From Candidatus Geothrix skivensis (lineage in GTDB: Bacteria > Acidobacteriota > Holophagae > Holophagales > Holophagaceae): a stretch of DNA of 64,000 bases. Below, piece by piece: positions 36,625-45,651 of the stretch. The stretch covers positions 496,001 to 560,000 of the forward strand of contig JADKIO010000006.1 of assembly GCA_016721195.1 (NCBI GenBank), written 5' to 3'. The notes beneath the pieces are model-generated. The model did not search any database. It saw only the letters and a program-made list of their open reading frames with translations, and was not told the DNA's origin. The position numbers were made by a program, and so were the translations under genes. Each line of letters opens with the position of its first letter. Position 1 is the stretch's first letter.

Positions 36625-37787
36625 GGTTCCTCCTGAAGGATTCCCTGTAGTACTCTCCGCCGGGCGGCGTCCCGCTGGCGCTGTTTGTATTCGGAATGGG
36701 ATGCCGGGCCTGAGCGTGAACTCTGAAACCCCGATTGTTCCATCACTTGGACTTCGTGTGCGAAGAAGAAAGTAAACTCCTCCTGATCCTGGATCAACTC
36801 CGGAATGCGGGCCAGGTCCGCCAGCTCCGTATCCCCCATGGTCTGGAGGCGTTCCTGGAGGGTCTCCAGGGCCCTGGTGGCGGGGCTGGGCAGCCGTACC
36901 AGGGTCCGGGCCGTGAACTGAATGGCAGAGTAATCCTTGCTGGAGAAGGGGTTCTGGTCCTTGCCCGGGACTTTTAGGGTCAGGGTCCGGCTCAGGGCCT
37001 TCCTTTCCTCGGGGCCCAGGTCCTGGATCCGGAAGAAGGGTGGCATGGTATCGCTCCAGGCCGCCAGGGCCTCCATATCGATCATGAGGTTCCGGCTCCG
37101 GCTCGGCTTGATGTGAGTGGGCATAAGCACGTGGTGGTCCAGGAGGAAGCGGATCACCAGCAGCACCCCCAGCTGGTCCTCGGCCACCAGGCGGATGCCG
37201 ATCTGGTCGTAGATGGTCTCTGCCACGTTCTCGGGCTTGTGGAGCATCTTCAGGAGCATGGACACCCGGTCCTTGTTCTCCTTGCGCTCCACCGCCGCCA
37301 GGGGCACCTCGTAGGCCCCCCGGAGGCACCAGCGGTCCTCCTCGCAGACCAGGTACTGATCGTAGCGGCTGAACACCTGGCGCTGGATCTCCGGCAGGAA
37401 GCGGAGGTTCACGTTGTGGTCCACGTGAAACAGGGTGTGCATCACCCGCAGGATCGCGCAGGACCAGCGCCCCCGGTTGTTCCGGGGCCGGTCCGAGGCC
37501 CAGACCAGGAGCTCGAGGGGATCCTGGAGGTCCCGCACCTCGAAGGGCACGTGGAGATCGGTGCCATCCAGCACCACGGCTTCCAGGAAATCCACCGCAT
37601 CCTCGTAGACCCGCATGACGGCCGCCCGCTGGACCGGGACCCCCATGTCGTAGCCGTAGTTCAGGGCGAAGTTCCAGGCTTCCCCGGGAGAGTGGATGCG
37701 AAGGGAATCCAGATCGATGGGGGAGCCGCCCCCGAGAATGACCTGGGTGAGCTCGGGGGGCATGGGGAAGAGGGAGTGGGGCGTCAT
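36618..37787 (-). CDS. Conserved protein of unknown function with a RelA/SpoT-like patch
   Basis: A 389-residue soluble protein I cannot name with certainty; it recalls an uncharacterised family from Myxococcales-type genomes (TIGR04552-like). It has no signal peptide or membrane segment. Residues near 200-240 (IYDQIGIRLVAEDQLG, then HIKPSRSRNLMIDME) resemble the IYDxxGIR and KDYIxxPK elements of RelA/SpoT nucleotidyltransferases, in the same order, but conservation of catalytic residues is not evident. The C-terminal 40 residues are basic and Gln/Arg-rich. It overlaps the STAS gene by 7 bp and heads the three-gene signalling operon. The start at ATG 37787 is weakly supported (TTG 37796 is possible). 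Confidence 0.55.
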   Translation of the reverse strand: MTPHSLFPMPPELTQVILGGGSPIDLDSLRIHSPGEAWNFALNYGYDMGVPVQRAAVMRVYEDAVDFLEAVVLDGTDLHVPFEVRDLQDPLELLVWASDRPRNNRGRWSCAILRVMHTLFHVDHNVNLRFLPEIQRQVFSRYDQYLVCEEDRWCLRGAYEVPLAAVERKENKDRVSMLLKMLHKPENVAETIYDQIGIRLVAEDQLGVLLVIRFLLDHHVLMPTHIKPSRSRNLMIDMEALAAWSDTMPPFFRIQDLGPEERKALSRTLTLKVPGKDQNPFSSKDYSAIQFTARTLVRLPSPATRALETLQERLQTMGDTELADLARIPELIQDQEEFTFFFAHEVQVMEQSGFQSSRSGPASHSEYKQRQRDAARRRVLQGILQEEPC

Positions 37788-37825
37788 GGTGTCCAACAGG
37801 TCTATCGGCTCGCGGTCGGATTTGC

Positions 37826-37860
37826 AAAGAAACGGGGCGTCCAGGTCATGGACGCCCCGC
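37826..37860 (-). terminator. Intrinsic terminator of the ATP synthase F0 operon
   Basis: CGGGGCGTCCA pairs with TGGACGCCCCG (11-bp stem, 5-base loop, 37833-37859); on the minus strand it is followed by TTTCTTTG. It lies 18 bp after the atpE stop. Confidence 0.75.
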
Positions 37861-37876
37861 TTGAGTCAGGCCGGGC

Positions 37877-38173
37877 CTACTTGATGGCGAAGGCGGCGAC
37901 GAGCACGTAGATCACGAGGGCCTCGATGAGGGCCAGGCCGATGATCATGGTGGTGCGGATGGCACCGGCGGCCTGGGGGTTGCGGGCGACGCCTTCGCAG
38001 GCGGCGACCACGGCCTTGCCCTGGCCCAGACCGCAGCCGGCGGCGGCGATGGCGAGGGAGAGGTGGGCCACGAACTGGCCTTCGAAGAGGCTCTTCTGGA
38101 CCACAGGGGCGCCCTGGGCGAAGGCGACGGCGGCCAGGGTGAAGAGGAAGGCGGTGGTGAGGAACTTCTTCAT
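37877..38173 (-). CDS. atpE: ATP synthase F0 subunit c
   Basis: Ring-forming ion-binding subunit of F1F0 ATP synthase (98 residues). An N-terminal hydrophobic leader (about 1-20, ending AFAQ) looks cleavable; two TM helices follow, the first with a GCGLGQGKA glycine motif, the polar loop RNPQA, and the second carrying the ion-binding Glu84 in ALIEALVIYVLVAAF. The residue after Glu84 is Ala, not the Thr/Ser of sodium-type rings, so a proton ring is likely. Followed by a strong terminator. Confidence 0.92.
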   Translation of the reverse strand: MKKFLTTAFLFTLAAVAFAQGAPVVQKSLFEGQFVAHLSLAIAAAGCGLGQGKAVVAACEGVARNPQAAGAIRTTMIIGLALIEALVIYVLVAAFAIK

Positions 38174-38266
38174 GTGGTGCTCCTGGGTGTTGCCCGAGGG
38201 GTTCGGAATCCCTATGGGCGGGTTAAATCTTTTCTGGCGCAGAAAGCGGAGCTTTCTGCGTGAGGC

Positions 38267-38998
38267 TCAATGCTCGTGACTGACGGCGCCACTCAGGTAG
38301 ATCGTGGCCAGCATGGTGAACACGAAGGTCTGGATCAGGCCGAAGAAGAGGCCCAGGAACATCATGGGCACCGGCAGGAGGATGGGCATGAGGCCGAAGA
38401 AGATGCCCGCCACCACGTGTTCACCGGCGATGTTGCCGAAGAGACGGAGGGAGTGGCTGAGGATGCGGCTGAGAAGGCCCAGGATCTCCAGGGGGAACAT
38501 GAGGGGGGCCAGCCACCAGATGGGTCCTGCGAAGTGCAGCCAGTACTTGCCGATCCCCTGCTCCTTCATGCCGTGCCAGTTGTAGTAGCCGAACACCACC
38601 AGGGCCGCGCCCAGGGTGACGTTCCAGTTGCTGGTACCGGGGCTCAGGGCGGGGATCAGGCCGAAGAGGTTGTTGAAGAAGACGAAGAGGGCCATGGTGC
38701 CGATGAAGGGCAGGTACTTCTCGCCATGGTGGGCGATGTTGTCGTTGAGCATTTCCTTCAGGCCGCCCACCACGCCCTCGAAGACCTGCTGGAGGGGACC
38801 GGGGATGCGGGCCAGGTTCTTGCGAACCAGGCCGGTGATTAGCATGGCCACCAGGGCCGCCAGGGCCGCGTTCAGCAGGTGGTCGTAGCGCTCGAGGATG
38901 GACAGGGCGGCCCCGTGCGAGAAGCCGGGCCAGGGGTGCTGGGCCAGGCCCAGGACCTGGGTGAGCCACTTGGCGAGCAGGGAGGCGTGGTGTTCCAT
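38267..38998 (-). CDS. atpB: ATP synthase F0 subunit a
   Basis: Forms the ion channel beside the c-ring (243 residues, about six TM helices). It has the essential Arg in SHSLRLFGNIAGEHV (helix 4) and a later Gln in FGLIQTFVFTMLATIYLSGA (helix 5), both in the family positions. It lies between the atpI-like gene and atpE; F1 genes are not in the window. Confidence 0.92.
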   Translation of the reverse strand: MEHHASLLAKWLTQVLGLAQHPWPGFSHGAALSILERYDHLLNAALAALVAMLITGLVRKNLARIPGPLQQVFEGVVGGLKEMLNDNIAHHGEKYLPFIGTMALFVFFNNLFGLIPALSPGTSNWNVTLGAALVVFGYYNWHGMKEQGIGKYWLHFAGPIWWLAPLMFPLEILGLLSRILSHSLRLFGNIAGEHVVAGIFFGLMPILLPVPMMFLGLFFGLIQTFVFTMLATIYLSGAVSHEH

Positions 38999-39010
38999 CT
39001 GGTTCGAACC

Positions 39011-39409
39011 TCAAACGGGTGGCGGGGCTTCGGGTTTCTGGAAGGCCAGGCGCAGCGCCTCCAGCAGGATGGCGGCCACGAAAAGAAGCACCCCCGTGGC
39101 CAGCGGCAGGGCTTCCGCCGGGTATTTCCCCATCATCCCACGCAGCACCAGAGCGATCAACGCCAGTTTACCCAGGGACAGGAAGCCGTAGAGCCACCTC
39201 CGACGCACCGAAGGGGTGAGCATCCGGGCCGTGAGCACCCCATGAAGGGACCAGAAGGCCAGGCTGGTGAGGGCCCCCACCCCGAACACCAGGGCCGCCG
39301 TCCAGGTGCGCAGGAAGCCCCAGAGGGGGAGGCCCGCCAAGCCCAGGACCAGCATGAAGCCCGTGATCCACCGCAGGTGCTCCGCGCCGTCGTCCCCGGG
39401 CTCATTCAT
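39011..39409 (-). CDS. atpI: ATP synthase subunit I-like membrane protein
   Basis: A 132-residue protein with four predicted TM helices and charged ends. Its position between atpZ and atpB matches the ATP synthase I (AtpI) genes of many bacteria, which aid c-ring assembly or magnesium supply. Sequence resemblance is weak, so the call rests largely on context. It overlaps atpZ by 8 bp. Confidence 0.6.
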   Translation of the reverse strand: MNEPGDDGAEHLRWITGFMLVLGLAGLPLWGFLRTWTAALVFGVGALTSLAFWSLHGVLTARMLTPSVRRRWLYGFLSLGKLALIALVLRGMMGKYPAEALPLATGVLLFVAAILLEALRLAFQKPEAPPPV

Positions 39410-39689
39410 GGGGCTCCCTGCCCTCCTGGGCGCGCTTCAACTCGGCCTCGTCTCGGCGGGTCATGCGCCGGTTGACCTTGTAGAGTTCCCAGAAGGCCGC
39501 AGCGATGCCCCAGACCAGGCCCACCCACTGGCCGAGGGCGGGATGGCCGAACCAGCCCCCGATCCAACGGCCCAGGAAGAAACCCAGGGTGATGCAGATC
39601 GGGAATGTGAAGCCCAGGGACATGAGGTCTCCCCAGAGCGCCCGCTCCCCCGGATCCGCCTCCACCTTCTTCTTGAAGATCACGTACAC
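39402..39689 (-). CDS. atpZ: AtpZ/AtpI-type F0 assembly protein
   Basis: A 95-residue protein with two TM helices (about 25-45 and 55-72) and the family-like GFFLGRWIGGWFG and WGIAAAFWELYKV motifs of the AtpZ/AtpI (PF09527-like) group. The start is GTG at 39689; a second in-frame GTG at 39683 has similar support. It heads the F0 operon atpZ-atpI-atpB-atpE. Confidence 0.7.
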   Translation of the reverse strand: MYVIFKKKVEADPGERALWGDLMSLGFTFPICITLGFFLGRWIGGWFGHPALGQWVGLVWGIAAAFWELYKVNRRMTRRDEAELKRAQEGREPHE

Positions 39690-39768
39690 CCCAGATGCGC
39701 AGTCAGACCGCCCCCTCAGTGTAAGGCTGAATCAGGGTCGACGAATGGCGCGGAGCACCGGTCCGGCT

Positions 39769-39809
39769 GGAGAAGGAAAAGCAGAAGCCCGGCTTCGCCG
39801 GGCTTCTGC
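39769..39809 (-). terminator. Intrinsic terminator of the nuo operon
   Basis: GCAGAAGCCCGGC and GCCGGGCTTCTGC form a perfect 13-bp stem with a 3-base loop (39781-39809). On the minus strand it is followed by TTTTCCTTCTCC. It lies 56 bp after the nuoN stop and insulates the atp operon. Confidence 0.8.
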
Positions 39810-39865
39810 GCGGGGGTCTGGGGGTGTTCGCGCAGCGAAGCGGAGCGTGGAACCCCCGGAGGAAA

Positions 39866-41329
39866 TTACACCCAGAAAATTTTTCCAGCCCAGTCCAGCA
39901 GCCAGGGCCCGAAGGCCGTGCCCACCAGGACCAGGATGCAGGCCAGGGCCACGATGAAGACCGAGCCGGACCCCATGGGCGCGGCCTCCCCCTCGGGCTC
40001 CTTGAAGTACATCTGGTTCACCACGCCCAGGTAGTAGTAGGCGCTCACGGCGCTGGTCAGAAGGGCGATGACCGTGAGGGTGACGTAGCCCTGCTCGATG
40101 GCCAGCTTGAACAGGTAGAACTTCCCGAAGAAGCCCACCAGGGGCGGGATGCCCGCCAGGCTCAGCAGGAAGATCATCATGGCGAAGGCCAGCACCGGGT
40201 GCTTGCGGCCCAGGCCCTTGAAGTCCTCGATGCGCTCGCCCTCGCCCTTGCCCTGCAGGTAGATCACCACGGCGAAGGCACCGGTGTTCATCACGATGTA
40301 GATGAGCATGTAGAGCCAGACGGCCTGGGCCCCGGCCTTGGGATCGCCCGACAGCACGCCCAGCAGCATGTAGCCCACGTGGGCGATGCTGGAGTAGGCC
40401 AGCAGGCGCTTCATGCTCTCCTGCCTCACGGCGGCGACGTTCCCCAGGATCATGCTGGCCCCGGCGATGTAGCAGAGGGGCAGGACCCAGTCGCTGGACA
40501 CGCCATGGAAGCCCGTGCCGAACACCCGCAGGAAGGCCGCCAGGGCCGCAGCCTTGGGGGCGGTGGCCATGAAGGCGGTGATGGGCGTGGGGGCGCCTTC
40601 GTAGGCATCGGGGGCCCACATGTGGAAGGGCACCGCGGCGACCTTGAAGGCCATGCCCACCAGCACCATCAGGACCCCGGCATAGACGAGGAGGTTGCTG
40701 GTGGTGGGGGTGAGGGCCAGGGCCTGGTTGATGTCCACCAGGTTGGTGGAGACCCCGCCGGCGGCGCCATAGACCAGGCTGATGCCGTAGACGAGGATGC
40801 CGCTGGAGAAGGCCCCCAGCAGGAAGTACTTCATGCCCGCTTCCACGCTGGTGGCGCGGTCCCGCAGGTAGGCCACCAGGATGTAGATGCAGATGGCCAT
40901 GAGCTCGATGCTGAAGTAGACCGAGATCAGGTCCGAGGCGCCGCACAGGAAGAGCATGCCCGCCAGGGAGAACAGGATCAGGGCGTAGTATTCGACGGTC
41001 TGCTGCTTCAGGCTGTCCAGCAGCTTCACGCTCAGCGTCACGGCGCCGGCGGAAGCCAGGATGCAGAGCATCTGGAAGCCCCGGGTGAGGCCATCCATGC
41101 GGAACATCCGGGAGAAACCCTCGCCGTCCGGAACCTTGGTCACCAGGAAGGCCGTGATGGCCAGGATCACCAGGGTGATGGGCGCCCACTTGTGCTTCTC
41201 GTTCCGGTTGAAGAAGAGGTCGCCGGGCCAGAGCATGAGCGTGGCCACGGTCATCAGGAAGAGTTGGGGCGTGATGAGGGGCGTGTCCCGGAGGAGCGCC
41301 GTCAGCAGACCCTGAGCGAAGCCGGTCAT
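39866..41329 (-). CDS. nuoN: NADH-quinone oxidoreductase subunit N
   Basis: Antiporter-like membrane subunit of complex I (487 residues, about 14 TM helices). It contains SIELMAICIYILVAYLRD, a MKYFLLGAFSSGILVYGISLVYG block and MAFKVAAVPFHMWAPDAYEGAPTPITAF, which carries the conserved Lys and the loop of the discontinuous helix. Its ATG shares one base with the nuoM stop. Confidence 0.93.
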   Translation of the reverse strand: MTGFAQGLLTALLRDTPLITPQLFLMTVATLMLWPGDLFFNRNEKHKWAPITLVILAITAFLVTKVPDGEGFSRMFRMDGLTRGFQMLCILASAGAVTLSVKLLDSLKQQTVEYYALILFSLAGMLFLCGASDLISVYFSIELMAICIYILVAYLRDRATSVEAGMKYFLLGAFSSGILVYGISLVYGAAGGVSTNLVDINQALALTPTTSNLLVYAGVLMVLVGMAFKVAAVPFHMWAPDAYEGAPTPITAFMATAPKAAALAAFLRVFGTGFHGVSSDWVLPLCYIAGASMILGNVAAVRQESMKRLLAYSSIAHVGYMLLGVLSGDPKAGAQAVWLYMLIYIVMNTGAFAVVIYLQGKGEGERIEDFKGLGRKHPVLAFAMMIFLLSLAGIPPLVGFFGKFYLFKLAIEQGYVTLTVIALLTSAVSAYYYLGVVNQMYFKEPEGEAAPMGSGSVFIVALACILVLVGTAFGPWLLDWAGKIFWV

Positions 41330-43008
41330 CAGTGGCCTCCGCCGTGGGCAGGTTCACCGTGCGCGGCAGGGGCCTCATGGCCAGCCGGAGCAGCCTGGTG
41401 TCCGGCAGGAGTGGCTTCATGGTGGGCGGCCGGAGCGGCCATGCCCTGCATGCCAAGCTTCGCGGCGGCGGCCTGCCGGGCGGCGAGCGCCTCGGCGGCA
41501 TGGAAGCCGGGGGTGACCTGCTCGACCAGCTTGCGGACCGGGGCATCCATGACGTCCATGATCGGCTTGGGGTAGAGGCCGATCCAGAAGGCGGCGATCA
41601 CCAGCGGCGCGAAGTAGAGGATCTCGCGCAGGTTCAGGTCCTCCATCTTCTCGTTGACGGCGGTGATGGGTCCGAACATGACGCGCTGGAACATCCAGAG
41701 CATGTAGGCGGCCCCGAGGATGATGCCCAAGGTGGCCACGACGGCGGCCCAGGGGAAGGCCTGGAAGGCGCCCATGAGGATGACGCCCTCACCGATGAAG
41801 CCGTTCAGCAGGGGCAGGCCGATGCTGCTCATGGTCATGATCATGAAGATGGTGGCGTAGACCGGCATGGTCTTCGAGAGGCCGCCGAAGTCCGCGATCA
41901 TGCGGGTGTGGCGGCGCTCGTAGACGATGCCCACCGCGAGGAAGAGCCCGCTGGTGCTGATGCCGTGGTTGATCATCTGGAAGAGGCCGCCCTTGATGCC
42001 GTAGGGATTGAGGGCGAAGATGCCCAGCATGCAGAGGCCCAGGTGGCTCACGGAGGAGTAGGCCACCAGCTTCTTCATGTCCTTCTGGATCATGGCCACC
42101 AGGGCGCCGTAGATGATGCCGATGAGCGACAGGGCGATGAACCAGGGCATCAGGTCCTTGGTGGCCGTGGGCAGGATGGGCAGCAGGAAGCGGACGAAGC
42201 CGTAGGTGCCCATCTTCAGGAGGATGGCGGCCAGGATCACGGAACCGGCGGTGGGCGCCTGCACGTGGGCGTCCGGCAGCCAGGTGTGGAAGGGGAACAT
42301 CGGAACCTTGATGGCGAAGCCGATGAAGAAGGCCAGGGCCATGAGGTGCTGGTAGGTCTTGCTCTGCTGGGCGATGATCGGGGCCATCTGCTGGAAGGAT
42401 TCCAGGGAGAAGTTGTAGGCGCCCGTCGCCTTGTGCTGCAGGAAGTAGATGGCCAGGATGGCCACCAGCATGAGCACCGAGCCGGCCAGGGTGTAGAGGA
42501 AGAGCTTGATGGCGGCATAGAGCTTCTGGGGGCCGCCCCAGATGCCGATGAGGAAATACATGGGCACCAGCATCACTTCCCAGAACAGGTAGAAGAGGAA
42601 CATGTCCTGGGTGATGAAGACGCCGAGCATGGCGGTCTGGAGCACCAGCATCCAGATGTAGTACTCCTTGTGGCGCTCCTCGATGGACTTGAAGGAGCAG
42701 GCGATGGCGATGGGCCCGATGAAGGTGGTCAGCAGCCAGAGCAGGAGGCTGATGCCGTCCATGCCCACGCTGAACTTCACGCCCAGGGCGGGAATCCAGG
42801 TCCAGGCCCCGGCCCACTGGACCGCATCGCTGGCCCGGTCGTAGCCGAACCAGAAGGGCAGGCTCAGCAGCAGGCTGGCGATCATGATGAGGAGCGAGCC
42901 GATCTCGAAGACGCGGCGCTGGTCCTTGGGCACGAAGAGCAGGACCAGCGCGCCCAGGACGGGCAGGAAGGTCGCCACCAGCATCAGTGTCGTGTTTGCG
43001 GTGAACAT
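41329..43008 (-). CDS. nuoM: NADH-quinone oxidoreductase subunit M
   Basis: Antiporter-like membrane subunit (559 residues). Conserved blocks include MFLFYLFWEVMLVPMYFLIG (with the key Glu), GFAIKVPMFPFHTWLPDAHVQAPT and VAYSSVSHLGLCMLG. The last 45 or so residues form a soluble tail rich in His, Ala, Pro and Gly (HHEAT, AGHQAAPAGHE, HGEPAHGGGH), not part of the standard subunit and possibly metal-binding. It starts 22 bp after the nuoL stop. Confidence 0.93.
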   Translation of the reverse strand: MFTANTTLMLVATFLPVLGALVLLFVPKDQRRVFEIGSLLIMIASLLLSLPFWFGYDRASDAVQWAGAWTWIPALGVKFSVGMDGISLLLWLLTTFIGPIAIACSFKSIEERHKEYYIWMLVLQTAMLGVFITQDMFLFYLFWEVMLVPMYFLIGIWGGPQKLYAAIKLFLYTLAGSVLMLVAILAIYFLQHKATGAYNFSLESFQQMAPIIAQQSKTYQHLMALAFFIGFAIKVPMFPFHTWLPDAHVQAPTAGSVILAAILLKMGTYGFVRFLLPILPTATKDLMPWFIALSLIGIIYGALVAMIQKDMKKLVAYSSVSHLGLCMLGIFALNPYGIKGGLFQMINHGISTSGLFLAVGIVYERRHTRMIADFGGLSKTMPVYATIFMIMTMSSIGLPLLNGFIGEGVILMGAFQAFPWAAVVATLGIILGAAYMLWMFQRVMFGPITAVNEKMEDLNLREILYFAPLVIAAFWIGLYPKPIMDVMDAPVRKLVEQVTPGFHAAEALAARQAAAAKLGMQGMAAPAAHHEATPAGHQAAPAGHEAPAAHGEPAHGGGH

Positions 43009-43029
43009 GGGGACTCCAACCAGGAAGGA

Positions 43030-45352
43030 CTAGACGAAGAATTTCACGACGGCGAAGACGAGGAAGCCGAGGAACATGACGAAGGCGTAGTGCTGCACCC
43101 GGCCGCTCTGCAGGCCCCGGAACACGCCGCTGGTCTCCTGCACGATGTACTCGGTCAGGTCGACGGCACCATCGACCAGGTACTCATCCACCCAGTGCAT
43201 GAGTTCGGCCCAGAGGAGGGTGGCGCGGGCGGCGCCATTCACCATGCCGTCCACCACCCAGGTGTCGAAGCTCCAGAGCTGGGCGGAGAAGCGCTTGAGG
43301 GGCTCGATGATGGCCCACTCGTAGAACTCGTCCACGTAGTATTTGGCGTTCACCCACTCGAAGACCTTGGGGAAGCGGGTGACGAAGGCCCTGGCCTTGG
43401 ACCAGCTGGGGTCCATGCCGTAGATCCAGACCGCCAGCAGGATGGCGCCCGGGGCCCAGATGAGGGTCGCCCAGAACATCAGCGCATATTCGATGAAGGG
43501 CGGCGCATGGTGGCCGTGGTCGGGCGCCGTCACCTGGTAGAGGAGCGGCTCGAGCCACCTGGAGAAGTGGTCGTTGCCGAACACCTTGCCGAGGGTGTGC
43601 AGGCTCTGGGGCAGGTTCAGGAAGCCCAGGATCACCGCGAACACCGCAAAGATGAACACGGGCAGCCACATGTTCCAGGGCACTTCCGTCGGCCCGTGGC
43701 CGTGGTCGCTGTGTCCATGGGCCGCGGCAGTGGCATGACCGTGATTGTCGTGGCAGGCGTGCATCATCCTGGCCGTGGCCGTGACCATGGTCGTCGGCGG
43801 CGTGGTGGGCCTCGGAGGGCACCGTCAGGTGGTAGGGGTCGTGCCCTGCCCCGCGGTACTCGCCGTAGAAAGTCATGATCATGAGGCGGGTCATGTAGAA
43901 GGCGGTCATGAAGGCGCCCAGCATGCCCAGGATCCAGGCCACGAGGTTCAGGGTGGGGCCATCGTAAGCGCCGTGGTGGTACCAGCCCTCGAAGACCTTC
44001 CAGAGGATCTCGTCCTTCGAGAAGAAGCCGGAGAAGGGGAAGATGCCCGCGATGGCCAGGGTGGCCAGGCCCATGGAGAGGAAGGTCCAGGGCATGTACT
44101 TCCTCAGTCCGCCCATGTTCCGCATGTCCTGCTCGTGATGGCAGGCCATGATGACGGAGCCGGAGCCGAGGAAGAGGCAGGCCTTGAAGGCGGCGTGGGT
44201 GAAGACGTGAAACATGCCGGCGGTGAAGGCCCCGGCGCCCAGGCCCATGAACATGAAGCCGAGCTGCGACACGGTGGAGTAGGCCAGCACCTTCTTGATG
44301 TCGTACTGGGCCAGGCCCATGCTCGCGGCCACGAAGGCGGTGAGGGCGCCCACGAAGAGCACCACGGCCAGGGCCACCGGCGCCTGGACGTAGATGAAGT
44401 TCAGGCGGGTGATCATGTAGAGGCCGCTGGTCACCATGGTGGCGGCATGGATCAGGGCCGACACGGGAGTCGGGCCCGCCATGGCGTCCGGGAGCCAGAC
44501 GTAGAGCGGGATCTGGGCGGACTTGCCGGCGGCGCCCACGAAGAGGCAGCAGCCGATGAGGTTGAACCACCAGGTCGGCGCGTGCGTGATGCCGAAGAGG
44601 GTGATGGACTTCAGGCTGGAGATCTCCCGGACCGAGCCCATGAGGGTGTCGTAGTCCAGGCTGCCGAAGACCATGAAGATCAGGAAGAATCCGATCATGA
44701 AGCCGAAGTCGCCGATGCGGTTGGTGACGAAGGCCTTCTTGCCGGCGATGGCGGCGTATTCCTTGTCGAAGTAGAAGCCGATGAGCAGGTAGGAGCAGAG
44801 GCCCACGCCCTCCCAGCCCAGGAACATCATCATGATGTTGGCGCCCAGCACCAGGTTGAGCATGCTGAACACGAAGAGGTTCAGGTAGGCCATGAAGCGG
44901 TAGTAGCGGCCGTCGTTGCGCTCTTCGGCCATGTAGCCGGTGCTGAAGAGGTGGATCAGGAAGCCCGCGCCGGTCACCAGCAGGGCCATGGCGCCGCTCA
45001 GGGCGTCGAACTTGTAGGCCCACTCGATCTTGTAGGTGCTGAGGCCGCCGAGCACGCGGGCGCCACCCACATCGAACCAGGTCCAGAGGCTCTGGTGGAT
45101 GGAGCGGCCGTCCGCCGGCAGGCCCACCAGCTGGATGAAGTGGTAGAGGGTGAGGAGGAAGGCCGCGCCCACACTGCCCAGGGCGATGAAGTCCACCACC
45201 TTGGTGTTCCTCAGCTTCTTGCCGCTGAGTCCGTTGATGAGAAACCCGAACAGGGGCAGGAAGGGGATCAGCCACAGCAGAGTGCTGGGCTGGGAGGCGG
45301 CGGTCGTGGCGGCGTGCACCAGGGTCATGTCGGCAGTCATGGTCGTCGTCAT
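43030..45352 (-). CDS. nuoL: NADH-quinone oxidoreductase subunit L (frameshifted)
   Basis: The largest antiporter subunit of complex I. The N-terminal 520 or so residues read from ATG 45352 (which overlaps the nuoK stop as ATGA) and include GWEGVGLCSYLLIGFYF, GKSAQIPLYVWLPDAMAGPTPVSALIHAATMVTSG and the MTAFYMTRL helix. In a His-rich linker near 43770-43790 the frame shifts by one base (the second part reads from one base later); the C-terminal 240 residues, with lateral-helix and last TM segments (ending FVMFLGFLVFAVVKFFV), continue in that frame to 43030. Without the shift the first frame ends at 43184. Both halves are well conserved, so a single-base error or recent mutation is likelier than an old pseudogene. 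Confidence 0.85.
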
Positions 45353-45651
45353 CCCTTCAGCAGGTTGATGTCGTCCACCTGGACGGTGTCGCGCTTGCGG
45401 TAGAGGGCCACCACCAGCGCGAGGCCCACGGCCACTTCGGCGGCGGCGAAGCCCATCACCAGCAGGGCGAAGGCCTGGCCGGAGACGGAGCCGCTGTGGC
45501 GCGCGAAGGCGATGAAGTTCAGATTGGCGGCGTTGAGCATGAGCTCCACGCACATGAGGATCACCAGGGCATTCCGGCGGATGAGGACGCCGATGATGCC
45601 GATGGAGAACAGGAGGAACGAGATGAGGAGGACCGCGTTCAGGCTGACCAT
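45349..45651 (-). CDS. nuoK: NADH-quinone oxidoreductase subunit K
   Basis: A 100-residue three-helix membrane subunit with the conserved Glu in LILMCVELMLNAANLNF (proton path), matching the usual length. ATG 45651 shares its first base with the nuoJ stop; a GTG at 45654 is an alternative. It overlaps nuoL by 4 bp (ATGA). Confidence 0.93.
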   Translation of the reverse strand: MVSLNAVLLISFLLFSIGIIGVLIRRNALVILMCVELMLNAANLNFIAFARHSGSVSGQAFALLVMGFAAAEVAVGLALVVALYRKRDTVQVDDINLLKG

